From the NCBI GenBank assembly GCA_964576925.1, contig CAZNWJ010000010.1:1-64000 (forward strand): a stretch of DNA of 64,000 bases. Reading direction: 5' to 3'. This stretch comes from JADJGC01 sp964576925. Its GTDB lineage: Bacteria > Zixibacteria > MSB-5A5 > CAIYYT01. Of the stretch, positions 35,333 to 44,446 are shown one piece after another. The number at the start of each line of letters is the position of its first letter. Within the stretch, counting starts at the first letter, position 1. Below the pieces are notes generated by a model. That model did no database searches. It was not told the DNA's origin and was given only the letters and a program-made list of their open reading frames with translations. The translations under genes were made by a program, and so were the position numbers.

Positions 35333-37525
35333 ATGAGCGAAAGGAATGAAAGTCGCTGCCCGTTCACGGGCGCCGTCACCAGGCAGTCGCAAGGTACAAC
35401 CAACCGCGACTGGTGGCCGAATCAATTGAATCTGAGCATCCTGCATCAGCACTCGTCGAAATCCAATCCGATGGGGGAGAAGTTCAACTATGCCGAGGAA
35501 TTCAAGAGCCTGGATCTTGGGGCGGTCAAGAAGGACCTCTTCGCCCTGATGACCAATTCTCAAGACTGGTGGCCGGCGGATTACGGACACTATGGCCCAT
35601 TGTTCATCCGCATGGCCTGGCACAGCGCCGGGACCTATCGTATTGGCGATGGCCGCGGCGGTGCGCGAACGGGCACACAGCGATTTGCGCCGCTGAACAG
35701 CTGGCCTGACAATGCCAACCTCGACAAAGCGCGTCGGTTGCTCTGGCCAATCAAGCAAAAGTACGGCAAGAAGCTTTCGTGGGCCGATCTCATGATTCTC
35801 GCCGGTAATTGCGCACTGGAGTCTATGGGTTTCAAGACCTACGGTTTCGCCGGCGGGCGCGAGGACGTGTGGGAACCGGAAGAGGACGTTAACTGGGGCG
35901 TCGAATCGGAATGGCTGGGCGACAAGCGTTACACCGGGAATCGCGATCTTGACAATCCGCTCGGTGCCGTGCAGATGGGCCTGATCTATGTAAATCCCCA
36001 GGGCCCCAACGGCAACCCCGATCCGGTTGCGTCCGGCCGGGACGTTCGCGAGACCTTTGCACGAATGGCGATGAACGATGAGGAGACTGTAGCGCTCGTC
36101 GCCGGCGGCCATACGTTCGGCAAATGCCACGGCGCCGGCGATGCTGCACTGGTCGGTGCTGAGCCCGAGGGGGCCAGCATTGAAGAACAAGGTCTTGGCT
36201 GGAAATCCCGCTTTGGTGGCGGCAAAGGCGCAGATACTATCACCAGCGGTCTCGAAGGGGCCTGGAAGCCCAATCCAACCAAGTGGGACATGGGCTATCT
36301 GAACATCTTGTTTAAGTACGAGTGGGAACTGGTCAAGAGTCCGGCCGACGCCTGGCAGTGGCAAGCCAAGAACGTAGCGGAAGAGGACTTGGTTGTTGAT
36401 GCCTTCGATCCCTCGAAGAAGCACCCTCCGATCATGACGACCGCCGACCTTTCCCTTCGCTTTGATCCGGCCTACGAACCGATTGCCCGTCGTTTCCAAA
36501 AGAATCCCAAGGAGTTTGCCAATGCATTCGCGCGCGCGTGGTTCAAGCTAACCCACCGCGATATGGGACCCAAGTCGCGCTATCTCGGTCCGGAAGTGCC
36601 TAAGGAAGATCTCGTCTGGCAAGACCCGATCCCGACGCTGAATCACAGTTTGATCAACGATAAGGACATTGCCGCTCTCAAGAACAAGGTCCTCAGTGCT
36701 GGGCTATCGATATCAGAATTGGTGTCGACGGCCTGGGCATCCGCTTCGACGTTTCGCGGCTCCGATCTGCGCGGCGGAGCCAACGGTGCGCGCATTCGGC
36801 TCTCACCTCAGAAGGATTGGGAGGTCAATCAACCGAAGCAGCTAGCTAAGGTGCTTCGAGTCTTGGGAGAGATCCAGAAGGCGTTCAACGAAGAAGCCGG
36901 CAAGAAAAAGGTCTCTCTCGCCGACCTGATTGTCCTGGCAGGTTGCGCTGCGATCGAGAAAGCGGCAAGAGACGGTGGGAGCACTCTTTCCGTTCCGTTT
37001 ACACCGGGGCGCATGGATGCCTCGCAGAAGCAGACTGACGCAAGCTCGTTTTCAGTCCTCGAACCCAAGGCCGATGGTTTCCGCAACTACCTGCGCGAAG
37101 GAATCCAGGTGCCGGCAGAAGAGCTATTGCTGGATCGGGCGAATCTATTGACTCTGACAGCCCCGGAGATGACCGTGCTTGTCGGCGGCCTGCGAGTCCT
37201 GAACGCGAACTTTGACAAATCTCCTCACGGCGTCTTCACCAGCCGTCCGCAGGTTTTGAGCAATGATTTCTTTGTAAATCTCCTCGACATGAATACGACC
37301 TGGCAGAAGTCGTCTGCTTCCGACGGCGTGTACGAAGGTCGAGACTCCAAGAGTGGCGCAATCAAGTGGACGGGAACCCGTGCTGATCTTGTCTTCGGCT
37401 CAAACTCCCAACTCAGGGCCATCGCCGAGGTCTATGCCTGTAAGGATGGAGCAAAGAAGTTCGTTCGCGACTTTGTTGCCGCGTGGACCAAGGTCATGAA
37501 TCTCGATCGCTTCGATCTGGCCTAG
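35333..37525 (+). CDS. katG: Catalase-peroxidase KatG
   Basis: Predicted 730-residue heme enzyme, full length for the family. It degrades hydrogen peroxide by catalase and peroxidase reactions in the cytoplasm. The distal pocket is intact: R93, W96 and H97 in IRMAWHSAG. W96, Y219 (in MGLIYVNP) and M245 (in FARMAMNDEE) are spaced to form the Met-Tyr-Trp crosslink needed for catalase activity, and H260 in AGGHTFG is the proximal heme ligand. The C-terminal duplicated domain is complete, ending VMNLDRFDLA. ATG at 35333 with GAGGAG upstream. It follows perR by 105 bases and is probably derepressed with it by peroxide. Confidence 0.97.
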   Translation: MSERNESRCPFTGAVTRQSQGTTNRDWWPNQLNLSILHQHSSKSNPMGEKFNYAEEFKSLDLGAVKKDLFALMTNSQDWWPADYGHYGPLFIRMAWHSAGTYRIGDGRGGARTGTQRFAPLNSWPDNANLDKARRLLWPIKQKYGKKLSWADLMILAGNCALESMGFKTYGFAGGREDVWEPEEDVNWGVESEWLGDKRYTGNRDLDNPLGAVQMGLIYVNPQGPNGNPDPVASGRDVRETFARMAMNDEETVALVAGGHTFGKCHGAGDAALVGAEPEGASIEEQGLGWKSRFGGGKGADTITSGLEGAWKPNPTKWDMGYLNILFKYEWELVKSPADAWQWQAKNVAEEDLVVDAFDPSKKHPPIMTTADLSLRFDPAYEPIARRFQKNPKEFANAFARAWFKLTHRDMGPKSRYLGPEVPKEDLVWQDPIPTLNHSLINDKDIAALKNKVLSAGLSISELVSTAWASASTFRGSDLRGGANGARIRLSPQKDWEVNQPKQLAKVLRVLGEIQKAFNEEAGKKKVSLADLIVLAGCAAIEKAARDGGSTLSVPFTPGRMDASQKQTDASSFSVLEPKADGFRNYLREGIQVPAEELLLDRANLLTLTAPEMTVLVGGLRVLNANFDKSPHGVFTSRPQVLSNDFFVNLLDMNTTWQKSSASDGVYEGRDSKSGAIKWTGTRADLVFGSNSQLRAIAEVYACKDGAKKFVRDFVAAWTKVMNLDRFDLA

Positions 37526-37547
37526 ACGGTCTATTCGTTCACAACTC

Positions 37548-37576
37548 TCGGGAGGTCGTTGTTGGCGGCCTCCCGA
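37548..37576 (+). terminator. Terminator after katG
   Basis: An 8-base perfect stem, TCGGGAGG (37548-37555) with CCTCCCGA (37569-37576), has a 13-base loop and is followed by TTCTATTT. It lies 22 bases after the katG stop. Confidence 0.65.
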
Positions 37577-37667
37577 TTCTATTTGTGCGGATAGATTCTG
37601 CTCACTCAACCCGGTACTTGTTTCCCGGGAGAGCATCACTATCGGGGCAAAGTCATCCGCCGGCCGG

Positions 37668-39089
37668 CTACCGTGGTGCGATGTTTCGATTTGTCCTGAA
37701 GAAGTTCTTTGGGTCCCAGGCGGATTTGATCTTTCCCAGCCTCTTCAGGCTCTTGCCAAGGGCCGCGTCAACACGCTCCTGGCTTTCATCCTCAGTGAGA
37801 AAATTGACGTAATTTCCGCCAGTTGAGAATCCCTTCATATCGTTCCAGGCATCGCGCGCCCAAGCGAGATTTGCCGCGTCATCTTCCGGGCGTTCCCACG
37901 CCCCGGCAATGTTGAGGACATACCGCGCATCGCGATTACCAACGGGCGAATGTTCCGCGGAGATACGATTGAGAGCTCCTTCGATCTGAAAGAAGATAAC
38001 AGCTGAATGAGGTGACACGATTCGACCGGCATGCTCAATGAACTTGTCGCAGAGCTCCGGCTCAATCCTTGACAGATACTCGCTTTTCCAGTAATAACGG
38101 CGCCCCTGCGGCTGGGTCGCATCGAGTAGGGCCTGCATTTGTGAATATGGCCGGCGCACTAAGACGTCGCCTATCGGCTTACCGAAGGACTTGATTGGCT
38201 TGACAATCAATTCTCCCGAGGAGGCATCGCCACTATAACAGGCGAGGATTGCGATGATCGGCTTGCCGTGAACTTCTTTGGGAAGCCAGGGCGCAGGTGG
38301 GGCAGGGCGCATGATCGAAACTAACGTAAGTTCCGGCGGCGCCGTCGCGGCTAACTCGCGGTACAGCTCAAGAACACCCCTGGCCTCGCTCGCCGGCCAT
38401 GCGACCAGACCACCGACGATCTCCGGCCCCACAGGATACAGCTTATAGTCGATCCCGGTTACTACACCGAAGTTTCCGCCGCCGCCGAGCAGGCCCCAGA
38501 ATAGGTCGGAGTTTTCGGTTGCGCTAGCCCGCACCAACGTCCCTTCAGCCGTGACAACGTCCATTCCGACTACGTTATCCGTTGTCCAGCCCCAGCGGCG
38601 TGTCAGGTAACCGAATCCCCCTCCCAGCGTGAGTCCCGAGATGCCTGTGGCTGAGACGAATCCAAGTATCGTCGCCAGGCCATGGAGTTGCGTCTCCCGA
38701 TCGACGTCGCCGAGCAAGCAACCAGCCTGACAGTGGGCAACTTGCGCCTCTCTGTTAACCCAAACTCCACGCATTAATGAGAGATCGATCATCAGGGCGC
38801 CGTCCGCAACGGCCAAACCGGCGATGTTGTGTCCCCCGCCCTTGATACAAAGGAGCAGATTGTGCTCTCTGGCAAATCTCACCGCGGCCACGACGTCGGC
38901 CACACCCTGGCAACGAATTACCAGGCCCGGGTTGCGGTCGATCATGGCGTTCCATACAGTGCGAGATTCATTGTACCCGGGATCAGGAGGCAGCAGCACT
39001 CGCCCGCGAATCCGGGCCTTCAAGCCGTCAATCTTTTCTTGACCCAATTCCAAATCTGCGCCGTCCGTAGTCTTCATTTTCAGAGGCAT
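37668..39089 (-). CDS. FAD-linked oxidase with berberine-bridge-type C-terminus
   Basis: Predicted 473-residue flavoprotein. The PCMH-type FAD domain has CIKGGGHNIAG; H87 is the usual site of covalent FAD attachment. GLTLGGGFGYLTRRWG and LLGGGGNFGVVTGIDY are typical family motifs. The position of the second, cysteinyl FAD link of bicovalent members carries no Cys (VSATGISG), so a single His link is expected. The C-terminal end LGKIKSAWDPKNFFRTNRNI is the BBE substrate-domain tail. Such enzymes oxidise alcohols or sugars using oxygen, making hydrogen peroxide. It converges with katG from the other side of a shared 142-base gap. No signal peptide is seen. Substrate unknown. Confidence 0.88.
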   Translation of the reverse strand: MPLKMKTTDGADLELGQEKIDGLKARIRGRVLLPPDPGYNESRTVWNAMIDRNPGLVIRCQGVADVVAAVRFAREHNLLLCIKGGGHNIAGLAVADGALMIDLSLMRGVWVNREAQVAHCQAGCLLGDVDRETQLHGLATILGFVSATGISGLTLGGGFGYLTRRWGWTTDNVVGMDVVTAEGTLVRASATENSDLFWGLLGGGGNFGVVTGIDYKLYPVGPEIVGGLVAWPASEARGVLELYRELAATAPPELTLVSIMRPAPPAPWLPKEVHGKPIIAILACYSGDASSGELIVKPIKSFGKPIGDVLVRRPYSQMQALLDATQPQGRRYYWKSEYLSRIEPELCDKFIEHAGRIVSPHSAVIFFQIEGALNRISAEHSPVGNRDARYVLNIAGAWERPEDDAANLAWARDAWNDMKGFSTGGNYVNFLTEDESQERVDAALGKSLKRLGKIKSAWDPKNFFRTNRNIAPR

Positions 39090-39425
39090 AAGAGATTCCG
39101 CTTTCTGGCTGAATGCAAGTGTCAGCCTGTGGATGAGTGTTAATGGTCACCTGAGACACTGCGACATCGTCCCCGTGGCGGCAATTCGCCTTCGGATAGA
39201 GTCATCCCGCCATGGAGATTGATTAGCAGTTCGAACAGCAACTTACTCGATACATATTATCAAGTATATACCCCTACCCCGCCTCAAAGGTTTTGCAATT
39301 TTGAGCCAAAGCGGCACCGGCAGATGTACGCGAGTTCCGTATTTATCGGTCGATTCACTCGATCTTTTCTTCCCGATTCCGATAGCAATCGCATATATTT
39401 GCGATGCAATTATGGGAAGAAAACC
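39090..39425. other. Control region between flavin oxidase and kinase genes
   Basis: About 336 bases between diverging genes. The kinase frame is open back to 39219, but that part codes for an unlikely N-terminus and is treated as untranslated. A perfect 6-base dyad ATCGCA-TATATT-TGCGAT (39388-39405) lies 20 bases before the kinase GTG and could be an operator. GGGAAG at about 39414 is the ribosome site. Confidence 0.4.
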
Positions 39426-41690
39426 GTGACCGAGTCTGACGACAAAACACGAATCCACGCCAAATTGACGGCGGAGACGATGGTCGGCCACTATCGTATC
39501 GTCGAGAAGATCGGCGCCGGCGGAATGGGTGAAGTGTACCTGGCCGAGGACACCCGCCTCAATCGACGCGTTGCCGTGAAGTTCATGCCCGAGCATCTGG
39601 CACGGGAGGAAGACCTCCGTCTTCGTTTCACCCGCGAGGCACAGGCTTCCGCAAAACTCGATCATCCTAACATCGTGACCATCTACGAGGTCGGCGAGTT
39701 CATTGATCGCCCCTTCTTCGCAATGCAATACGTCGATGGTAGGCCGCTGAATCGCTATTGCGATCAGGAATCCCCACAGATCGAGTTGATCCTTGGCATC
39801 GCTGCCCAAACAGCCGATGGTCTCGCCAAAGCGCACGCGGCGGGTATCGTGCATCGCGATATCAAAGCGGCGAATATCATCGTCGATAATGATGACCGCC
39901 CCAAGATTCTCGATTTTGGCCTGGCGACCGTCCAGGGAGCGGATCTCTTGACCAAAGCTGGCTCGACAATCGGCACAATCGCCTACATGTCGCCGGAGCA
40001 GGCACAAGGGCGCGAACTTGACCAGCGCACTGACCTCTTCTCTCTCGGCGTTGTGCTCTATGAGATGATTACCGGGCGAACGCCGTTTCGGCGGTCAAAT
40101 GACGGAGCCACGCTCAACGCGATTATCAATGAGTCGCCCGAACCCCTGGTCCGTTATCGGCCCGATGTTTCTCCGGAGTTACAGCGAGTCGTCAGCAAGA
40201 GCCTGGCAAAGAACCCCGCTGATCGCTACCAGTCCGCCGCCGAAATGGCTGCCGATCTGCGAGCGCTTATCCGGCTTGGGGATGCAGTGGAAAGCCGGAC
40301 CACCGGCCGCGTCGCCAAGGTACGGCCGTCGATCGCCGTCTTGCCGTTTGCGAATATGAGCGCCGATCCCGAAAACGAGTATTTTTCCGACGGACTGACC
40401 GAAGAACTTCTCAACGTTCTTGCCAAAAGCCCTGAACTCAAAGTGACCGGTCGAACCTCCTCCTTCGCCTTCAAAGGCAAGCAGGAAGACCTGCGCTCAA
40501 TCGGCCAGAAACTCGGAGTCGAGACCATTCTCGAAGGCAGTGTCCGCAAGGCCGGTACACGGGTTCGCATCACAGCCCAGCTCGTAAATGTCAGGGACGG
40601 GTTTCACCTCTGGTCCGAAACATACGATCGCGTACTTGATGATATCTTCGCCGTCCAGGACGACATTGCCAAAGCCGTCTCCAGGGAGATGCATGTGACA
40701 CTCGTGGGCATAAACGAGTCGCAGGCTCAGTTCAATCACGAGAGCTATGCCTTGATCTTGCGGGCGCAGTATGCGGCAGCGCTCATGACCAAGGAGAGCC
40801 TCGCTCTGGCCGTCGAGTTGTATTCCAAGGCCATTGACATCCAGCCCGACAGCGCCCGCGCCTGGGCAGGCCTTGCCAATGCCCTCGGTCACCAACTGGC
40901 CTACGGTCATGTCGATTACAACACGGAGTTCGCTCGGGGTGTGACCATTTTTGTACGTGCCCTGGATGCCGCGCACAAAGCGGTGGCGCTTGATGACAAT
41001 CTTCCCGAAGCCCACGCGGCACTAGGTTTCGTCAAAGGTGCTTTGGAACTGCGCATTGCCGAAGCTGGCCGCGAATATCGCCGAGCCTACGAATTAGCTC
41101 CGAACAGCAGCCCGATTGTCGCGCTCGTCGCCCTCTGGGAGCTCTTGACCGGTAACTTTCCAGAGGCAATCCGGCTTGCCAAACTGGCCGTCGATCTCGA
41201 TCCACTCGACCCCTGGGTACGCCGCGAACTCGGTCGGGTCTTGACCTTTGCGGGCCGCTACGATGAAGCCCGGGAGGTCTTTGCCCGTGTGCGCGAGATG
41301 AGCCCGGAGATGACAGCTCTTGGCGTTTTCGAGGCAGCCATCGATCTGTTCCAGGGCAAGTTGGAAGAAAGTCTCAGAAAGGCGAATCGCGAGAAACTCG
41401 CGGGCTACCGCTGCTTCGTGACGAGTTCGGTCCTGTATGCCATGGGACGTAAAGAAGAGTCCGATCGCGATCTGGCTACGCTGATCAGCGAAGGCGAGCA
41501 GTGGCAATTCCAGATCGCCTGCGTCCATGCTTTTCGCGGTGAGACAGACCTCGCCTTTGCAGCTTTGGAGCGCGGGGTAGAAATCCGCGATGCCGGAGTT
41601 CCCCTGGCCAAAGTGCACCCGTTCCTGCGCAACCTGCATTCAGACCCGCGCTGGGAGCCGTTTCTTCGGAAGATCGGTTTGGCTGATTAG
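39426..41690 (+). CDS. Ser/Thr protein kinase with FlgO/TolB-N-like domain and TPRs
   Basis: Predicted 754-residue signalling protein. The GTG at 39426 is preferred because GGGAAG precedes it and the upstream extension to 39219 is unlike any kinase N-terminus. The Hanks-type kinase domain (~20-285) is complete: IGAGGMGEVYLAED, K52 in VAVKFM, D145 in IVHRDIKAAN, D163 in LDFGLA, and YMSPEQA. Next comes PSIAVLPFANMSADPENEYF (~305-430), a domain often seen with adenylate cyclases and TPR kinases. The C-terminal ~320 residues form TPR repeats. No membrane helix is seen, so it is probably cytoplasmic. Kinases of this plan are abundant in Acidobacteria and FCB-related bacteria; the target is unknown. 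Confidence 0.9.
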   Translation: MTESDDKTRIHAKLTAETMVGHYRIVEKIGAGGMGEVYLAEDTRLNRRVAVKFMPEHLAREEDLRLRFTREAQASAKLDHPNIVTIYEVGEFIDRPFFAMQYVDGRPLNRYCDQESPQIELILGIAAQTADGLAKAHAAGIVHRDIKAANIIVDNDDRPKILDFGLATVQGADLLTKAGSTIGTIAYMSPEQAQGRELDQRTDLFSLGVVLYEMITGRTPFRRSNDGATLNAIINESPEPLVRYRPDVSPELQRVVSKSLAKNPADRYQSAAEMAADLRALIRLGDAVESRTTGRVAKVRPSIAVLPFANMSADPENEYFSDGLTEELLNVLAKSPELKVTGRTSSFAFKGKQEDLRSIGQKLGVETILEGSVRKAGTRVRITAQLVNVRDGFHLWSETYDRVLDDIFAVQDDIAKAVSREMHVTLVGINESQAQFNHESYALILRAQYAAALMTKESLALAVELYSKAIDIQPDSARAWAGLANALGHQLAYGHVDYNTEFARGVTIFVRALDAAHKAVALDDNLPEAHAALGFVKGALELRIAEAGREYRRAYELAPNSSPIVALVALWELLTGNFPEAIRLAKLAVDLDPLDPWVRRELGRVLTFAGRYDEAREVFARVREMSPEMTALGVFEAAIDLFQGKLEESLRKANREKLAGYRCFVTSSVLYAMGRKEESDRDLATLISEGEQWQFQIACVHAFRGETDLAFAALERGVEIRDAGVPLAKVHPFLRNLHSDPRWEPFLRKIGLAD

Positions 41691-41711
41691 CAACTGACGA
41701 GTGCCAGAGGC

Positions 41712-42062
41712 TTACCTGAGAGATTGCAGATATTCAACAAGAACGAGGGCGTGATTGCAGTCCGGATCGGCAGCGGCATACAATAGAGTTACTTTTTCTT
41801 TGTGCGATCGTTCAAGAAGCGCGCGAAGTTGCACTTCATGAGCAGCCAGTTCCTTGAAGTACTTTTTCTTGAAGTCGGCCCATTTTGACTTATCGGCATG
41901 AATCCACTTGCGCAGTTCATTGGAGGGGGCGATCTCCTTCGCCCATTCATCCAAATGCGCCTTGTCTTTGCTGATACCGCGCGGCCACAGACGGTCGACC
42001 AGAACTCGATAGCCGTCAGCGCTTGTTGGCCGATCGTAGATGCGCTTGAGACCGATTGCCAT
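41712..42062 (-). CDS. DUF488 family protein (YeaO-like)
   Basis: Predicted 116-residue protein. The whole sequence follows DUF488: KRIYDRPTSADGYRVLVDRLWPRGISK, W followed by EIAPSNELRKWI, and a C-terminal VTLLYAAADPDCNHALVL. The family is widespread and lacks a settled biochemical role. The ATG at 42062 is used rather than a TTG two codons before. It ends 21 bases after the convergent kinase gene and starts about 100 bases from the divergent WD40 gene. Confidence 0.88.
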   Translation of the reverse strand: MAIGLKRIYDRPTSADGYRVLVDRLWPRGISKDKAHLDEWAKEIAPSNELRKWIHADKSKWADFKKKYFKELAAHEVQLRALLERSHKEKVTLLYAAADPDCNHALVLVEYLQSLR

Positions 42063-42160
42063 TTCCAAAACTATACAGTTGCCCGCCTAAAGACGCCAGT
42101 GCAAATTTGCAATAGAAAGTTGGATCGTTTGAAAGAAGTCAATACTCTCTCGGAGCAACC

Positions 42161-44197
42161 ATGAGTACCCGAAAATCCTCTCTTAGCTTGATATGCTGGG
42201 CTATGGCCGTCACGCTGTTAACGTTGTCTGGGGTTGTTAGAGGTGAAAATCTGGCCCCCGAGGCCGACTATGAATCTTACCTGGCTCACATCGCCGCGGC
42301 GAATGGATCCTTGCGCCTGAATGAAACCGCCGAAGCGGTCCGTTGGATCGAAGGCGCTCCGGCAGCCTACCGCGGCTGGGAGTGGCGCTATCTCAAAGCT
42401 CGTAGCGACGAGAGCCGACTATCGATTTCCCTCGACAGTGTCAACGCCACTCGTCTCTCTGTCAGTGGCGACGGCTTGCGGCTTGCCATCCCGACAGCCG
42501 AGGGATCAATCCGACTGCACGACATTCCTTCCGGCAAGCTCATCAAGGCGATCCAGGGACACTTCTCGAGCGTCTATGCCGCGGACTTCACCCCCGACGG
42601 CAAGCAACTGGTCTCTTGCTCACGCGATACCACAATCCGGATTTGGGACATCGCGACGGGAAAGGAAATCTGGCGCACAATTACAGGCGCCCACGGCCTG
42701 GCTGATCTCGATATCAGCCCCGACGGCAAGTACCTCGTTTATTGCTCCTGGTACCGCAAACAGGGCGTCGTCGGCTTTGTTCGGCTCTATGATCTGACAT
42801 CACGTAAGGAAGTTTGGACGCGCGAATTCGGCGAGAAACCCATTGTCTGCGCGCGGTTCGCACCAGATTCGAAGCGCTTCGCTGTTGGTACATGGGGTTG
42901 GCGCGTTGCCGTCTGGGATATTGCGTCCTCCGAAGAGACAACGATTTTTGACTTGGACGACGTTCCCGCATACTCCGCCATCGACGACATCACCTTCAGC
43001 CCTGATGGCGCTGCAATTGCCTGTGCCACCAAGAACGGAACACCGCGCGTTTGGAATCTCGAAACCGGCAAGCGGGCTTTAGACCTGCGCGGGCATTCAC
43101 AGGCCGTATTCGCAGTCGCTTATACTCCCGACGGCACCCGGATTGTTACTGGCGGCACCGACGGTACACTCAAAGTCTGGAGCAGTGGCTCCGGCTCGCT
43201 GTTGGCAACGCTCTACGGCCATACGGCTCGCGTCACTTCGCTCTGTGCAACCTCGAATGGAAATCACCTGATCTCGACTGCAAGAGACGGCACGATTCGC
43301 TTCTGGGACGGCAACGCCGGGCTGCAATTCACCGACCCTCGTGGGCGCGGCAGTTACGTCTACGGCTTCGCTCTCAGCACCGACGGTAACACGCTGGCTA
43401 CTGCTGCGCCAAACAGCCAAATCGCCCTTTGGAACACTGCCGACGGATCATTGAATAGCATCTTCGCCGGCCCAGCAGCCGGTATCAATGCTCTGGCCTT
43501 CAGTCCTGATTCGAAAACTCTGCTCGCAGCCAACTGGGATACCAGCGCAACTCTGTGGCACCTTGCCGACACCACTCTGAAACTCACTCTTGCGGGGCAG
43601 GGCGGCGGAAGTGCGGGCTGCTCCTACAGCCCGGACGGCCGTTGGGTCGCGGCCGCGGTCAACAATTCGGGCGCCGTGGTCTGGGATGCTCTCTCGGGTG
43701 CTCTAATTCGCCGTCTCGATCATTCGGCCGGTTGCTACTCTGCTGCCTTCAGTCCCGACAATCGCTGGCTCGCCGCTACAGGCAACGATGGGATGCTGCT
43801 CATTTGGAAATGCGAGGACTGGTCGCTCCATAATGCGCGTGCTTTGGGCCATACATCGCTATTCGGCCTGGCTTTCTCTCCCGATTCTCGCAGCATCGCT
43901 GCCACCGCCAACGACGGAATCGTCTGGCTCTGTGACCTTGACAATTCCGGCGGCAACACGGCACTTGTCGGTCACGCGCAAACGGCTTACTGCGTTGCGT
44001 TCACCGCCGATGGACTTCGACTTGCCAGCGGCGCTGCCGACCAGACCGTTAGAATCTGGGATACCAAAACCCATCGATCGGTGCTGATTCTCAGCGAGTT
44101 CACAGACCCCGTGTACAACGTGCTTTTCTCTCCGGATAGAAAGCGGCTCTACGTCAATTCTTCCGGCAATGAGTTCAAGATCTTTGATACGGAATGA
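42161..44197 (+). CDS. Exported WD40-repeat protein
   Basis: Predicted 678-residue protein. A signal peptide (LICWAMAVTLLTLSGVVRG) covers the first 28 residues. A short helical region (LAHIAAANGSLRLNETAEA ... YRGWEWRYLKAR) precedes WD40 repeats, the kind that follows kinase domains in other bacteria. From about residue 95 to the end there are some 13-14 repeats with FSPDGKxL and IWDxxTG motifs, enough for two beta propellers. The domain start resembles a WD40 partner of Ser/Thr kinases, and a kinase gene lies nearby. It is probably a periplasmic scaffold; partners unknown. GGAG lies five bases before the ATG. Confidence 0.88.
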   Translation: MSTRKSSLSLICWAMAVTLLTLSGVVRGENLAPEADYESYLAHIAAANGSLRLNETAEAVRWIEGAPAAYRGWEWRYLKARSDESRLSISLDSVNATRLSVSGDGLRLAIPTAEGSIRLHDIPSGKLIKAIQGHFSSVYAADFTPDGKQLVSCSRDTTIRIWDIATGKEIWRTITGAHGLADLDISPDGKYLVYCSWYRKQGVVGFVRLYDLTSRKEVWTREFGEKPIVCARFAPDSKRFAVGTWGWRVAVWDIASSEETTIFDLDDVPAYSAIDDITFSPDGAAIACATKNGTPRVWNLETGKRALDLRGHSQAVFAVAYTPDGTRIVTGGTDGTLKVWSSGSGSLLATLYGHTARVTSLCATSNGNHLISTARDGTIRFWDGNAGLQFTDPRGRGSYVYGFALSTDGNTLATAAPNSQIALWNTADGSLNSIFAGPAAGINALAFSPDSKTLLAANWDTSATLWHLADTTLKLTLAGQGGGSAGCSYSPDGRWVAAAVNNSGAVVWDALSGALIRRLDHSAGCYSAAFSPDNRWLAATGNDGMLLIWKCEDWSLHNARALGHTSLFGLAFSPDSRSIAATANDGIVWLCDLDNSGGNTALVGHAQTAYCVAFTADGLRLASGAADQTVRIWDTKTHRSVLILSEFTDPVYNVLFSPDRKRLYVNSSGNEFKIFDTE

Positions 44198-44278
44198 AAA
44201 GCACACCCGTGCGCAGCGAACAAGCTTCTTTGCTGGTAGCAGCCGCATACCTTTTTGATTTCTGCCGCAAAAATTGGC

Positions 44279-44345
44279 TTGAATTTCTCCACGATTTGCG
44301 TATTATACCATTCATCCGACCCGCGTCGACTTCCGACCGCGGGTC
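44279..44345 (+). promoter_or_regulatory. Predicted typA promoter and leader hairpin
   Basis: -35 TTGAAT (44279-44284), 16 bases, -10 TATTAT (44301-44306). A start near 44313 gives a leader of about 135 bases. A perfect 8-base hairpin, GACCCGCG (44318-44325) with CGCGGGTC (44338-44345), follows at once and is trailed by GTGTTTTAA, so it could act as an attenuator. If the promoter is not real, the hairpin could instead terminate the WD40 transcript. Confidence 0.45.
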
Positions 44346-44446
44346 GTGTTTTAACGATCTCCCCTATAGTTGAGTCGACAGGGGGCCACTGTGCGGAGAT
44401 TTGGCTACCGCGCGACTTCGCCGCGTTATGAGAGGATGTTGACCTA

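Noticed and set aside
35986..36120. Possible loss of the KatG Met-Tyr-Trp crosslink
   Set aside because: A Gln before GLGWKS first suggested the Met was missing, but counting 26 residues from Y219 gives M245 in FARMAMNDEE, so the crosslink residues are all present.
35306..36499. 397-codon minus-strand frame opposite katG
   Set aside because: The plus strand encodes a full, conserved KatG; the antisense frame is a by-product of codon use.
39219..39425. Longer N-terminus of the Ser/Thr kinase
   Set aside because: The extension has an unlikely composition and no ribosome site; GTG 39426 has GGGAAG in front and starts shortly before the kinase fold.
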